Source: Clostridium sp. AF37-5
Lineage (GTDB): Bacteria; Bacillota; Clostridia; Lachnospirales; Lachnospiraceae
Length of the DNA: 64,000 nt
Assembly: GCF_003477605.1 (NCBI RefSeq)
Contig: NZ_QUDR01000012.1
Span: 27,911 to 91,910 of the forward strand
Reading direction: 5' to 3'
The notes under the pieces were generated by a model, which ran no database searches, was not told the origin of the DNA, and was given only the letters and a program-made list of their open reading frames with translations. A program made the translations under genes and the position numbers. Below are positions 35,738-45,371 of the stretch, one piece after another. The first letter of the stretch is position 1. Every line of letters starts with the position of its first letter.

Positions 35738-38209
35738 ATGAAACAATGGAAACGAGTTAGTGGAGTTGTTTTATCGGGGATTTTAGCTTTGTCAATGACA
35801 CTTGGCGGGATGACAGCGCCGGATGCAGGGGCAAAAGCGAAAAAAGCAAAATTAAAGACAAAAAAGATTAGTGTTACGGTAGGAAAGAAGAAAACAATTA
35901 AAATTGCAAACAAGAAAAAATCCTGCAAGTACACATTTAAGAGTAACAAGAAAAAGGTTGCCAAAGTATCGAAAAAGGGTGTTGTGACCGGTCAGAAGAA
36001 GGGGACAGCCAAGATTACGGTAAAAGAAGTTAAAAAGAACGGAAAAACGAGAAAACTTGGAACTGTTAAGGTAACAGTGACGAGGAAAAAAGGACCGGAT
36101 AAAAACGTAGTAAATACGACAAAACCTACGGCAAAGGCTACAGCGAAAGCAACAGAAAAGCCAAATCCGGCAAAAGCAACACCGACACCTGTTGTAAAAG
36201 GCACATCGGTAAAAGTGTATACGGACGAAATTAAGGATTCTAATTTGGTTGCAGAGGCAGACGGATTTGGACATATGCCGACACCGGAACCGACAAAATC
36301 AGCAGATGCTACACCGGAACCAACACCGGCAGTGCTTGTTAATGCGGACATGGAAAAGGGCGAATATGAGCCAATCGCTTCTCGTGGTTCAGCTTCTATT
36401 TCAGTCGTTGATGATGGAGCAAATAACACAAAGAAAAGTGCTAAAGTAACAGGACGTACAGCAGACTGGCATGGTGCTTCAATTGATGTTTCTTCTTTGG
36501 TTGAAACAGACAATGAATATGCGATTTCTTTTTATGCAAAGCAGGAAACAGGAGAGGATCAGAAACTGGATCTTTCCATGCAGTATGTTGGGGATGATGA
36601 GTCCACTCATTACGATTCAATTACGTCCGTTGAACTTTCGGATTCTACATGGACAAAATGTGAGGCAACTATGAAGGTGCCGGAGCACACGGGAACGATC
36701 TTGATTTACTGGCAGTCTGTGTACCAATCCAATAATGATATGGACTTTTACCTGGATGAGGTAACCATGACAGGAGTTGCAAAAACAGCGGATAAAGATG
36801 CAGGCGTTCCGGATCTTAGTACAGGACTTGTTAAAGGGAAAATCGGTAATCCGATTATGACCTCCCGTTTGACAGCGGATCCGTGGGCTATGGAATACAA
36901 CGGAAGAGTGTATGTTTATGGAACAAATGATTCTCAGCAGTACGAGGCAGCAGCTAATGCAGATAATAACTACAGCAAAATTAAATCATTGAACTGCTAT
37001 TCTTCTGCCGATATGGTGAACTGGACAGATCATGGAACGATTGCAGTATCCGGAAGTAAAGGAGCTGCGAAATGGTCGGCAAATTCATGGGCACCTGCAG
37101 TATGTCATAAGAAGATTAACGGCAAAGAGAAATTCTTCCTGTATTTTGCGAACAACGCAAGCAGTATTGGTGTATTGACGGCAGACAGCCCAACCGGTCC
37201 TTGGACGGATCCGATTGGAAAACCAATTATTGACCGCTCTATTACCGGCTGTGCAGAATCTGAAATTGGATGGCTCTTTGACCCGGCAGTTTTGGTTGAC
37301 GATGATGGAACCGGCTACCTTTATTTTGGTGGTATTGGTAATACCGATGGAAAGAAAGAAGACTTTATCCGCAATCCTAAATGTGCACGAGTTGTAAAAC
37401 TTAGTGACGATATGACTAGTGTAGATGGGGATGCAAAAACGATTGATGCACCATTCATGTTTGAAGATTCCGGTATTAACAAAATCGGAGATAAGTATTA
37501 TTACAGTTACTGCACAAACTGGACCGGAAGCATTGACGGTGTTACCATTGACCGTGCAGACTGCCCGACGGCAAACATTGCGGTAATGGTAAGTGACAGC
37601 CCAATGGGTGACTTTAAATATGTTGGCTGTGTTTTGAAAAATCCGGGTACATATTTTGGAGTAACCGGTAATAACCATCACTGTTTTACACAGTTTAATG
37701 GTAAACTGTATGCATTTTATCATACGAAGAAAGACACAATAGCAGTCGGTACGAAACAGGATTACCGTACGACTTATGTAAATGAGTTAAATCTTGGTGA
37801 CAATGGAGATTTTACAAATGCGGATGGAACAATTGCCGATACAAAGATGACAAAGACCGGTGTATCATCGATTGGTACAATCAATCCTTATGAGACGGTT
37901 GAGGCAGAAACATTTGCGATGGCAGATACGGTAGGAACTGTTATTAATAATGAAAAAGCGTCCAATGAAGACTGGGCCGTAAATTATTCCGTATACAATG
38001 GAAAGATTGGTGCTTATATTGGTGTAGCGGATGTTGATTTTGGAACGGATGGAGCATCTGAAATTACCATGAAACTTGGTGATTCCACATCGGATTCTTA
38101 CCAGACGGTTACAAAGAAACTCGGTAAAAAGCTGACAGGAAAGCATACCATTTATTTTGAGTTTGATACACTGGATGTTCGTATGGATTCTTGGAGCTTT
38201 AAAAAGTAA
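35738..38209 (+). CDS. Secreted glycoside hydrolase family 43 with Ig-like and CBM domains
   Basis: An 823-residue secreted enzyme. Domains in order: signal peptide (1-about 32); lysine-rich BIG2/Ig-like domain (about 35-115); Thr/Pro linker; CBM22/CBM4-like beta-sandwich (about 205-345); five-bladed GH43 catalytic domain (about 360-700); C-terminal CBM6-like domain (about 715-823). Likely catalytic acids are D381 in LTADPWAM, D515 in LFDPAVLVDDDG and E576 in FMFEDSG. GH43 members cleave arabinofuranosyl or xylosyl linkages, so arabinoxylan or arabinan is a probable substrate. There is no LPXTG or S-layer motif. AAAGGAGG precedes the start. An AraC regulator follows. Confidence 0.9.
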   Translation: MKQWKRVSGVVLSGILALSMTLGGMTAPDAGAKAKKAKLKTKKISVTVGKKKTIKIANKKKSCKYTFKSNKKKVAKVSKKGVVTGQKKGTAKITVKEVKKNGKTRKLGTVKVTVTRKKGPDKNVVNTTKPTAKATAKATEKPNPAKATPTPVVKGTSVKVYTDEIKDSNLVAEADGFGHMPTPEPTKSADATPEPTPAVLVNADMEKGEYEPIASRGSASISVVDDGANNTKKSAKVTGRTADWHGASIDVSSLVETDNEYAISFYAKQETGEDQKLDLSMQYVGDDESTHYDSITSVELSDSTWTKCEATMKVPEHTGTILIYWQSVYQSNNDMDFYLDEVTMTGVAKTADKDAGVPDLSTGLVKGKIGNPIMTSRLTADPWAMEYNGRVYVYGTNDSQQYEAAANADNNYSKIKSLNCYSSADMVNWTDHGTIAVSGSKGAAKWSANSWAPAVCHKKINGKEKFFLYFANNASSIGVLTADSPTGPWTDPIGKPIIDRSITGCAESEIGWLFDPAVLVDDDGTGYLYFGGIGNTDGKKEDFIRNPKCARVVKLSDDMTSVDGDAKTIDAPFMFEDSGINKIGDKYYYSYCTNWTGSIDGVTIDRADCPTANIAVMVSDSPMGDFKYVGCVLKNPGTYFGVTGNNHHCFTQFNGKLYAFYHTKKDTIAVGTKQDYRTTYVNELNLGDNGDFTNADGTIADTKMTKTGVSSIGTINPYETVEAETFAMADTVGTVINNEKASNEDWAVNYSVYNGKIGAYIGVADVDFGTDGASEITMKLGDSTSDSYQTVTKKLGKKLTGKHTIYFEFDTLDVRMDSWSFKK

Positions 38210-38234
38210 TAGTATTGTTTTGTAGATGTATAAA

Positions 38235-38277
38235 AGGACAGCATACCATAGAAGATTGTGGTGTGTTGTTCTTTTTT
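38235..38277 (+). terminator. Terminator after the GH43 gene
   Basis: An imperfect stem (GGACAGCATACCATA against TGTGGTGTGTTGTTC, with G.U pairs) followed by TTTTTT, 26 nt after the stop codon. Confidence 0.65.
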
Positions 38278-38280
38278 GTG

Positions 38281-38310
38281 TTGCTATAATTCAAAATGAC
38301 ATGTTATAAT
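38281..38310 (+). promoter_or_regulatory. Promoter of the AraC-family gene
   Basis: TTGCTA (38281-38286), 18-nt spacer, TATAAT (38305-38310) with an extended TG at 38302-38303. It lies 30 nt before the start codon. Confidence 0.65.
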
Positions 38311-38340
38311 AGCACTAATAGTTGAGGAGGTGTTTAATAC

Positions 38341-39114
38341 ATGTTTCGAATTATATATGCAGTCGAACGTGAATGTAAGCCGGAGGGGTTTGAGGATAAT
38401 CTTGTATTTGCTGAAGGTGAGTATGAGATGATGTTGTTTGAAAACGATACGATGATTGAAGTGGATGGCGAAATGCGTCCATACCCGGCACATACCGGGA
38501 TTATTTATAAGCCCGGACAGAGAGTTCATTATCATGCGAAAGAGGGAAGATTAACATACACATGGATACGATTTGATTGTGATGAACCATTGTTTGCGGA
38601 AGGCTATGTGCCATTTGGGGTTCCTATTTTCTGTTCAAATTATGACTATTTTCTTGTTTATTGGCATATGGTTGCCTGTGAGAATTATTGGCATAGTAAA
38701 AGCGAAGAATATATTATTTCGAATTTGATGCATATTATTTTCCACTGGTTTCATGATTATGCATTTCCTAAGCAAGGCTCCAGGTATCAGCCGCTCTTAG
38801 AAAAACTGCGCGGGGATATTTATGCACATCCGGAATATGACTGGACGTTGGAAATGATGGCAGAGCGGATAAATCTAAGTCCACGCTCGCTTCAGAAAGT
38901 GTATAAAAATTTTGCAAATGTTTCATGTATTTCAGAAGTGATTGAGAGTCGGATGATTCGGGCAAAGATGCTTTTACTTCGAAGTGCCTTTGATGTTGGT
39001 GAAATTAGTATGCAGTGTGGATATCGCAATGTAGAGCATTTTTGCCGCCAATTTAAAAAGCATGAAGGATGTTCTCCAAGCCATTATCGTAAAGAACATT
39101 TGGTTCGGCCGTAA
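38341..39114 (+). CDS. AraC-family transcriptional regulator
   Basis: A 257-residue regulator with an N-terminal cupin-like sensor region (about 1-140). The C-terminal AraC DNA-binding domain has two helix-turn-helix units: the first around LEMMAERINLSPRSLQKVYK, the second around VGEISMQCGYRNVEHFCRQF, ending in the family-typical SPSHYRK. It probably controls the neighbouring GH43 and other secreted carbohydrate genes in response to a sugar, an inference from position. GAGGAGG precedes the start. Confidence 0.92.
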   Translation: MFRIIYAVERECKPEGFEDNLVFAEGEYEMMLFENDTMIEVDGEMRPYPAHTGIIYKPGQRVHYHAKEGRLTYTWIRFDCDEPLFAEGYVPFGVPIFCSNYDYFLVYWHMVACENYWHSKSEEYIISNLMHIIFHWFHDYAFPKQGSRYQPLLEKLRGDIYAHPEYDWTLEMMAERINLSPRSLQKVYKNFANVSCISEVIESRMIRAKMLLLRSAFDVGEISMQCGYRNVEHFCRQFKKHEGCSPSHYRKEHLVRP

Positions 39115-39235
39115 AGTGTGCATGATAAATCAATTTTCGTTCAAGATATATCATGGATTTGCTGCAGGAAGTGAGTTATACTAATACTCAAGTAAATCAA
39201 TATTTACTTTCCCTCAAAACAAACTCTTATAACTA

Positions 39236-39277
39236 AAAATACTGTCATTGTGAAAACAGTGGCAGTATTTTGCTTTT
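39236..39277 (+). terminator. Terminator upstream of the Ig/CBM protein
   Basis: AAAATACTGTCATTG pairs with CAGTGGCAGTATTTT (one mismatch) around a TGAAAA loop, followed by GCTTTTTT. It ends the AraC transcript; the next gene then needs its own promoter or read-through. Confidence 0.75.
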
Positions 39278-39318
39278 TTGGGGTTTTGATGGAAAAGTCA
39301 AAAAGGAGGAATCAGAGC

Positions 39319-41490
39319 ATGAGAAAAAATGTATTTCGTGCAAAGGGGCTTGCACTGTTATTAACAGCTGCCCTGCTTGTGCCGCAGATGTCGGGCGTAT
39401 CTGCTGATGCAAAAGCAAAAAAACCAAAATTGAGTAGAACAAAGGTTTCCGTTACAGTGGGGAAAACAAAAAAGGTGACAGTAAAAAATGCAAAAAAAGT
39501 TACTTGGAAAGTAACAAAAAAAGCAGCCAAAATTGTTAAACTCACAAAGAAATCCAAAAAGGGAGCAACAATTAAAGGCTTAAAAAAAGGAACTGCAAAA
39601 ATTTCCGTTCAAATGAAGAATGGAAAGAAAAAAGTGAAAAAGACGCTTACGGTGAAAGTAAGCAGTGCAAAAAAAGTTGTTGTTACCGCAGAACCGGCTA
39701 AGACTACAAACAAACCGACAAACGGTCCAACGAATGGTCCAACAAAAGAACCGGTAAAAGAGCCAACAGCGACACCGACTGCAACATCAACAACAGAACC
39801 GTCGGTAACGCCAACAGCAACGCCGACAGAAGAACCATCGGCAGAGCCAACAGCGACACCAACACCAATGCCGCTTCCGGATCTTGGTAAAAACGACGTT
39901 AAAGTTGACCTGACAAAAGAAAACGAATACGGGCAGAATTCAGTATTGGAAGATACCATTACTTATTATGAAGGAAATGGTGTAAGCTATACATCGACCG
40001 GAGAATTTAGCGGTGGTGGTGTAGCATACTGGACCAATGCAGACAAGTCCGGAATTGATTTATCCAAATACAAATCCATTCGTATTGTAGCGTCATCAGA
40101 TACAGCAAATACACCTGTTGTTTGTGAATTGCTGAAGAGCAATCCGGCAAATGTATGGGGTGGTGGAATCGACGTATTTGATGGCTACAGTGAGTACAAT
40201 GCTATTACAGAAGCTGGTAAAGCACAAGTGTTTGAATTCCAGATTAGTGATGATTTGGCAGCTGATTTGGCAGAGGGAACACTTGCTTACGGTATTCGCT
40301 TGAAATACAATGCATATCATACGGATGGTGACGATTTACCAAATTGCAATTTTAATATTTATTCCATTATTCTTATGGGAAAAGATGATGTGCCAGAGCC
40401 AACAGCAACACCAACAGAAGAACCGACACCAACACCTGGTGTGGCAAGCGGAAGTGCTGCGGTTGTGGTAACAGCGACAGGAAGTGCGGCAGGACTTGAT
40501 TTGGAAGAGGGAGATACTCTTGATTTAAATGCCAGTGTAAGCACTACTGGATGTGCGGTAACCGGTGATATTGTTTGGACAAGCTCCAATGAAGAGGTAG
40601 CAACGGTTAGTGCAAGTGGCGCATCGGCAACAGTAACGGCGGTTGGAGAAGGAACGGCAACGATTAAAGCAACAATTACAACCGATACCGGCATTGTTAC
40701 ATATGACAAATATGATGTTACGGTAGTCGCTTCTGACCTTGTTTTAGAAGGTGATGATTTAGGAGCAGGTGCATCTTATACGTATGTACCTAATGGATTT
40801 GCTCTGTATGCTTCTATGGGAATTTTTGAGATTGATAAGTCAAAATTGAGTAAAGAAGGAACAACTATTTCGATAAAGTACACAGCGATGGAAGGAGATA
40901 CTGACGTAAAAGATACACAGAGATTTAACATTGGATTAAAGACCGGTGACAAATGGAATTCCCCGGCAATTAAAGATTACTATGGCAAGACAGGCGGCGA
41001 GGTAAATCTAACATTGACTGCTGATGACATGAAGAAAATCGGTGCGGATGATAAGGTTTATGTTCATGTAGGCACAGGAACTGCCGGATTTAAAGGAACA
41101 TTTACGTATCTGTCGGTAACAGCAGGAGAAGATAGTCTTGTGTCGGAACTTCCAAAGGCTGTAAGTTATGTGGAAAGCGGACTGGCACAGTGGGCTCCAA
41201 CAGCAAAAGTTATGCTTCCGAGTGATATTGATTTTAAGCAATATTCAAAATGCCAGATTGAATTTACAGCATCCGATCCGACTTTCGAATTCCACGGAAT
41301 TGTTGGTCATAAAGTGAATGGTAAAGATGTAACAGATCCTAAGTATGGTGTTACATCAGAAGGATATTTTGAGGTAAATCTTTCCAATGTGAAAAAAGAA
41401 GAGGGTACAGAACCGTTTGTTGTAATCAATGCCGGAAAGGCAGGGTACGCAGGCTCTGTGACGATTACTAAGATAACATTTGTAAAATAG
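39319..41490 (+). CDS. Secreted Ig-like/carbohydrate-binding multidomain protein
   Basis: A 723-residue secreted protein with no catalytic domain that I recognise. After a signal peptide (about 1-34) come a lysine-rich BIG2-like domain similar to that of the GH43 protein, and a long Thr/Pro linker (TATPT/TEEPT repeats). A beta-sandwich module follows (about 200-355), then a second linker, a canonical BIG2 domain (with VTGDIVWTSSNEEVATVSA) and one or two further beta-sandwich, CBM-like modules to the end. It may bind plant polysaccharide or the cell wall and act as an adhesin or enzyme helper. ATG at 39319 is set by AAAGGAGG; the earlier GTG at 39250 lies in the terminator. Confidence 0.8.
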   Translation: MRKNVFRAKGLALLLTAALLVPQMSGVSADAKAKKPKLSRTKVSVTVGKTKKVTVKNAKKVTWKVTKKAAKIVKLTKKSKKGATIKGLKKGTAKISVQMKNGKKKVKKTLTVKVSSAKKVVVTAEPAKTTNKPTNGPTNGPTKEPVKEPTATPTATSTTEPSVTPTATPTEEPSAEPTATPTPMPLPDLGKNDVKVDLTKENEYGQNSVLEDTITYYEGNGVSYTSTGEFSGGGVAYWTNADKSGIDLSKYKSIRIVASSDTANTPVVCELLKSNPANVWGGGIDVFDGYSEYNAITEAGKAQVFEFQISDDLAADLAEGTLAYGIRLKYNAYHTDGDDLPNCNFNIYSIILMGKDDVPEPTATPTEEPTPTPGVASGSAAVVVTATGSAAGLDLEEGDTLDLNASVSTTGCAVTGDIVWTSSNEEVATVSASGASATVTAVGEGTATIKATITTDTGIVTYDKYDVTVVASDLVLEGDDLGAGASYTYVPNGFALYASMGIFEIDKSKLSKEGTTISIKYTAMEGDTDVKDTQRFNIGLKTGDKWNSPAIKDYYGKTGGEVNLTLTADDMKKIGADDKVYVHVGTGTAGFKGTFTYLSVTAGEDSLVSELPKAVSYVESGLAQWAPTAKVMLPSDIDFKQYSKCQIEFTASDPTFEFHGIVGHKVNGKDVTDPKYGVTSEGYFEVNLSNVKKEEGTEPFVVINAGKAGYAGSVTITKITFVK

Positions 41491-41500
41491 TATTTGCGAT

Positions 41501-41533
41501 GAAAGAGACCTGCTCTTTTTGCAGGTCTCTTTC
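41501..41533 (+). terminator. Terminator after the Ig/CBM gene
   Basis: A perfect 13-bp stem GAAAGAGACCTGC/GCAGGTCTCTTTC with a TCTTTTT loop. The 3' T-run is short, but the hairpin is strong. Confidence 0.75.
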
Positions 41534-41559
41534 GTTATCAAAGGAAAGCGAGAGTATTA

Positions 41560-43575
41560 ATGAAATTAAAAAAAATCATGAAATGGTCGGTGATTACGAT
41601 GGCAATGATGGCGGGGATTTGTTTTGCGCCGCAGTCGGGAAAAGCGGCGGAAAAATTGGAGGTTAAAATTCCTACCGAGCGCGCAATTTATCAAAGGGAC
41701 AATAACAATTATGCCAACGTAAAGGTTTCTATTGAGTACAGTGGAACCGGGGAGGTGTCGGCAAAACTTTATGACGGAGATAAAGAATTAGGAAAAACGG
41801 CGGTTTTAACCAAAGGGGAAGGTAATACATATGAAGGAAGTATTGCAAATGTACCCGGAGGTGGCTGGTATACATTGATTGTAAATGCGGGAAGTGAGAG
41901 TAAAACAGTAGAAAAAGTTGGAGTCGGTGAAGTTTTTATTACCGGTGGACAGTCAAATTCCTGTAACTTTGGAGGCGAAAAAACAACTGCTCAATCAGAT
42001 TTAGTATCAGCATATAATCCGAATACTAACACGTGGCAGCATTGTGAGGACAGTCAGCCGAGTGAAAGTGGATTTAATACCGGTAATGGCGGTGGCTCCG
42101 CATGGCCTTCCATGGGAGACGCCCTGACACAGAAGACTGGTGTTCCGGTTGGCTTTGTATCAACGGGTGTTGGTTCTGCTAAAATTGAGGAACTTCGTAC
42201 AAAACATTATTTTGCAATTAAAAATGCAATTAATGACTTGAAGCCATATGGGTATCGTGCTTTTTTGCTTCACCAGGGAGAGGCTGATACGGATGGAACA
42301 AAGCGCGAAAAATATCTGGCTTCTTTACAGCAGTTAATTGCACAGACAAGAGAAGATGCCGGATATAATTTGAATTGGTGCATTGCGCAGGTTTCCTATG
42401 CATGGAGCAATTACAATAATACGAAGAAAATGGAATCCATGAAAGAGACCCAGCGTGCGGCCTGCAACGATGAAACTATTTTTGTGGGACCAACGACCGA
42501 TGATTTACAGGGTGAGTATCGACACACGGATAATCTTCATCTGAGCAAACTTGGTTTGATTGAACACGGAAAACGCTGGGCAGATGTTGTGTATAATAAA
42601 ATGATTACAGCATATGAAGTTTCCATGGATACAAATACGAAGCATGGTCAGATAAGTGGAGAAAAATCCACATATCATGCTGGTGACATTGTAAAGGTAA
42701 GTGTAAAGGCAGATGAAGGATACTATTTGAAAATAGGTTCCTTTACGGTAAATGGAAAGCAGGAAGCACTGGATGGTTCTTCATTTGTTATGCATGCGGA
42801 AAATGCCGTTATGACAGGAGAATTTGTGACAATAGACGAGCTGGTTGGTTTTCTAAAGGATGAATTAGAAAAGGCGAAAAAAATTGATGCAGCCAAGTAT
42901 GAAGAGGTATCGGCAACTGCATTAAAAAATGCAATTTTGGCAGGTGAACAAGCGATAATTACGCCGGCGGTAACCGGGGAACAGGTTCAAAAATGTACGG
43001 TTGAACTTATGACAGCACAAACGTCACTTGTTGAAAAGTCAGTGCCGGATGCAACACCAACACCGCTTCCGACAGCAACACCAACCGCTGCCCCAACAGA
43101 AGCACCGAAACAGACAGAAGCACCAAAACAGACAGAAGCACCAAAACAGACAGAAGAACCAGGTGTCAGTCAGCCGGTTGCCGGTACACCTGCCGCAAAG
43201 ACAAAACTTCCGAAAAAAGGAACTATAATCAAAAAAGGTGGAGTGAAATATGTGATTACAACGTCTTCCGGAAAGGTAAAGACGGTATCCGTTCTCGGAG
43301 TGGCAAACAAGACAAAGAAAAGTATTACGATAGCCAAGACAGTTTCTTATAAAGGGTATCAATATGCCGTAACCGGAATTTGCAAAAAAGCGTTTTACAA
43401 AATGTCAAAATTAAAGAAAATAAAGGTTTTGTCAATAAAGATAACAAAGGTTGGTAAGCAGGCATTCAAAAAAACAAATGTTAAATTAAAAATTCAGGTT
43501 CCAAAGAAAAAACTAAAAAAATACCGGAAATTGTTTCAGGGAAAGGGACTTGGCAAAAAAGCAAATATCGTGTAA
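41560..43575 (+). CDS. Secreted SGNH carbohydrate esterase with C-terminal LRR-like domain
   Basis: A 671-residue secreted esterase of the sialate O-acetylesterase/CE6-like SGNH group. It probably removes acetyl groups from hemicellulose or another glycan. A signal peptide (about 1-29) and a small beta domain precede the catalytic domain, with nucleophile S132 in GGQSNS and the DXXH pair D324/H327 in HTDNLHLS. Then come an Ig-like module, a helical FIVAR-like stretch (about 425-490) and a Pro/Thr linker with APKQTE repeated. A basic domain with LRR_5/BspA-like repeats (about 570-660) ends the protein. It belongs with the GH43 group in function. The ribosome binding site is GGAAAGCGAG-like and weak. 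Confidence 0.85.
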   Translation: MKLKKIMKWSVITMAMMAGICFAPQSGKAAEKLEVKIPTERAIYQRDNNNYANVKVSIEYSGTGEVSAKLYDGDKELGKTAVLTKGEGNTYEGSIANVPGGGWYTLIVNAGSESKTVEKVGVGEVFITGGQSNSCNFGGEKTTAQSDLVSAYNPNTNTWQHCEDSQPSESGFNTGNGGGSAWPSMGDALTQKTGVPVGFVSTGVGSAKIEELRTKHYFAIKNAINDLKPYGYRAFLLHQGEADTDGTKREKYLASLQQLIAQTREDAGYNLNWCIAQVSYAWSNYNNTKKMESMKETQRAACNDETIFVGPTTDDLQGEYRHTDNLHLSKLGLIEHGKRWADVVYNKMITAYEVSMDTNTKHGQISGEKSTYHAGDIVKVSVKADEGYYLKIGSFTVNGKQEALDGSSFVMHAENAVMTGEFVTIDELVGFLKDELEKAKKIDAAKYEEVSATALKNAILAGEQAIITPAVTGEQVQKCTVELMTAQTSLVEKSVPDATPTPLPTATPTAAPTEAPKQTEAPKQTEAPKQTEEPGVSQPVAGTPAAKTKLPKKGTIIKKGGVKYVITTSSGKVKTVSVLGVANKTKKSITIAKTVSYKGYQYAVTGICKKAFYKMSKLKKIKVLSIKITKVGKQAFKKTNVKLKIQVPKKKLKKYRKLFQGKGLGKKANIV

Positions 43576-43586
43576 TATATGAAAAG

Positions 43587-43620
43587 AAAAAGACATCGTG
43601 GTCTGACACGGTGTCTTTTT
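43587..43620 (+). terminator. Terminator after the SGNH esterase gene
   Basis: AAAAAGACATCGTG pairs with CACGGTGTCTTTTT around GTCTGA, followed by T. It is nearly perfect and U-rich on the 3' side. Confidence 0.85.
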
Positions 43621-43747
43621 TGCTTTAAGACAAAAGGAGATTTTATTTGCATTTTGCAGAAAAATGATTTACAATGATAATGAATCATTAGACTTATGAT
43701 TACACATAAGAGAAGAAATTTGAACAGCCACGGAAGGCGTGATGGTT

Positions 43748-44371
43748 ATGATAGCGGCATATAATTTATATCTTGGGGGCTTCCTGCCGGAAGTGTCACC
43801 AAAAAACAGTATTCACAACAAAAGAGAATTAAAAAATAAATATAAAAGCATTGTCAGCCTGAATAATGCGAATCCGCTTGTTATGGTGAAACTTTCTGCG
43901 GACACGCAGGCGTATGCGCTGAATGTGAAGGAAATGTCGATGGAACTTTCAGAAGCTTCGCAGGATGTGCTTAATGGGCGAAGTGAGGACGTGGAGGATA
44001 ACATGAACCGCGTCTTGTCGTTGTACAATGGTCTGCTCAAACGCAGTGACGAGTATGGTGAGGCGAATCATAAGCCATCGAGACCGGGCGGTGAGCTGCG
44101 CTATCTTGTGGAGGGACACACGGCAGAATTGTTTGAATCCGGAATTGCGATTGATTCCGATGGCTTTTTGTCATTTTCAGATGAGGCAGAGATAAAAGTA
44201 CCGGAGAAATTTATTGCGGATTTGGCATCGAAAGCAGAACAGATGAGTATGAATCCGATGGAGTATGTGGATAAGAAAGTTTATAGTTATGCGCATTTAT
44301 ATCGGAGCGACATTGGAACTGCTTATCAGGCATCTGCATTTAGCGGTATGCTGTTCAATTCGTACTGCTAA
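43748..44371 (+). CDS. Hypothetical protein
   Basis: A 207-residue protein I do not recognise. It is soluble with no signal peptide, mostly helical. The middle (about 50-115, SADTQAYALNVKEMSMELSE onward) resembles a coiled coil of the type found in flagellar filament-associated proteins, but this is not enough to assign a role. Starts at 43739 (GTG), 43742 and 43748 are possible; GGAAGG at 43732-43737 is best spaced for 43748. It converges on the Gx-transporter gene with a 17-nt overlap at the 3' ends. Confidence 0.6.
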   Translation: MIAAYNLYLGGFLPEVSPKNSIHNKRELKNKYKSIVSLNNANPLVMVKLSADTQAYALNVKEMSMELSEASQDVLNGRSEDVEDNMNRVLSLYNGLLKRSDEYGEANHKPSRPGGELRYLVEGHTAELFESGIAIDSDGFLSFSDEAEIKVPEKFIADLASKAEQMSMNPMEYVDKKVYSYAHLYRSDIGTAYQASAFSGMLFNSYC

Positions 44372-44867
44372 AGAGTGGGATTCTTTGTCGGCAAAGCAGA
44401 ACAAAGGCACCAATCAGACCGCCGGCAATTAAGCCGGAGAAATACAAAAAAGGAAAATAAGGAAGGATGGCAGAAGGACCCACAAGCCATGCGGCTACGG
44501 CAAACTGCCCAATGTTATGTGTAATTCCGCCTGCAACACTAACTCCGAAAGCGGAAATGTGTAAGTGGGTTTTATTTTTCAACAAATTCATGATAATAAG
44601 ACTAAGTACACTTCCGGCGAGGCTGTATAGAAATCCGAACAGACTGCCAAAGGTAAAAGCATTTAACAGTCCTCGTACAATGCTTACGGTAAGCGCTTGG
44701 CAGAAGCCATTTTTATACAAAACAAGTACAATAACCAGATTGGCAAGCCCCAGTTTGATTCCCGGAAATGGGATAGGAAGCGGAAAAAGACTTTCAATAT
44801 AACTGAATATGAAAGCGATGGCGGTAAAAATAGCAAGTTCAGTGATTGTGTGGATGTGCGGTTTCAT
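44355..44867 (-). CDS. Gx transporter family / heptaprenyl diphosphate synthase component I-like
   Basis: A 170-residue membrane protein with five to six hydrophobic segments of the Hpre_diP_synt_I (PF07456) 'Gx transporter' family. Signatures are PGIKLGLANLV, RGLLNAFTFGS and GGITHNIGQ, which resemble S-components of ECF transporters. Despite the old name, members are membrane proteins without prenyl synthase motifs. It follows the NusG_II gene by 19 nt on the same strand. This pair is found together in Firmicutes extracellular electron transfer loci (EetB/EetA in Listeria, from memory), so a redox or flavin-related role is possible. ATG at 44867 is supported by GGAGG. Confidence 0.8.
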   Translation of the reverse strand: MKPHIHTITELAIFTAIAFIFSYIESLFPLPIPFPGIKLGLANLVIVLVLYKNGFCQALTVSIVRGLLNAFTFGSLFGFLYSLAGSVLSLIIMNLLKNKTHLHISAFGVSVAGGITHNIGQFAVAAWLVGPSAILPYFPFLYFSGLIAGGLIGAFVLLCRQRIPLFSSTN

Positions 44868-44886
44868 ATAAGCCTCCTGTTTGGTA

Positions 44887-45279
44887 TTATCGTACAATAG
44901 CATCCGGTGCAGAATCCGAAGAAGAATCCGTAATGGTTATGACAAGACGGTGCGGCAGACAGACAATCGACTGTCCGGTTTCTTTAATTGAGCCGGTTTT
45001 AACACAGGTTTTGTCACCACAGTCTGCATCCGTCATAGTAACGGCGCCATCCTGAATAAGGAATTGATTGCTTCCTCCGTCTGTACAGCGAATCGTTTGT
45101 TTTGTGTTTTCTGACAGGGGTAAGGATAGAATCAATTTTCCATTTTCACGGACTTCAACGGTTGAGGCAGGTGTGGATTTTGGATAATAAATCCAAACGG
45201 TAATGCCGATACCGATGAATAATAAAAATAGAATTAATATAAAATCGCTTTTGGTAAGATGTGAGCGTAAATTTGACAT
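44887..45279 (-). CDS. NusG domain II-containing membrane-anchored protein
   Basis: A 130-residue protein with one N-terminal transmembrane segment (about 12-32) and an extracytoplasmic NusG_II (PF07009) beta domain. A conserved cysteine-containing segment DADCGDKTCVKTG and a later CLPHRLVI match the family pattern (CxDKxCvktG...I.CLPHrvvi). It is not the transcription factor NusG. It is transcribed with the Gx transporter gene from a divergent promoter. The cysteines could bind a cofactor or form a disulfide. ATG at 45279 follows AAGGAG. Confidence 0.88.
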   Translation of the reverse strand: MSNLRSHLTKSDFILILFLLFIGIGITVWIYYPKSTPASTVEVRENGKLILSLPLSENTKQTIRCTDGGSNQFLIQDGAVTMTDADCGDKTCVKTGSIKETGQSIVCLPHRLVITITDSSSDSAPDAIVR

Positions 45280-45324
45280 TGTTATCTCCTTGTCAACCGT
45301 AAAAACGTTAAGCAACTATCTTAC

Positions 45325-45353
45325 ACGATAGCAGATTTTGTATAAAAAGTCAA
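45325..45353 (-). promoter_or_regulatory. Promoter of the NusG_II/Gx transporter pair
   Basis: On the minus strand, TTGACT (45353-45348), 17-nt spacer, TATCGT (45330-45325), 46 nt before the start codon. Confidence 0.6.
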
Positions 45354-45371
45354 AAAGAGAGGATGAACTAC

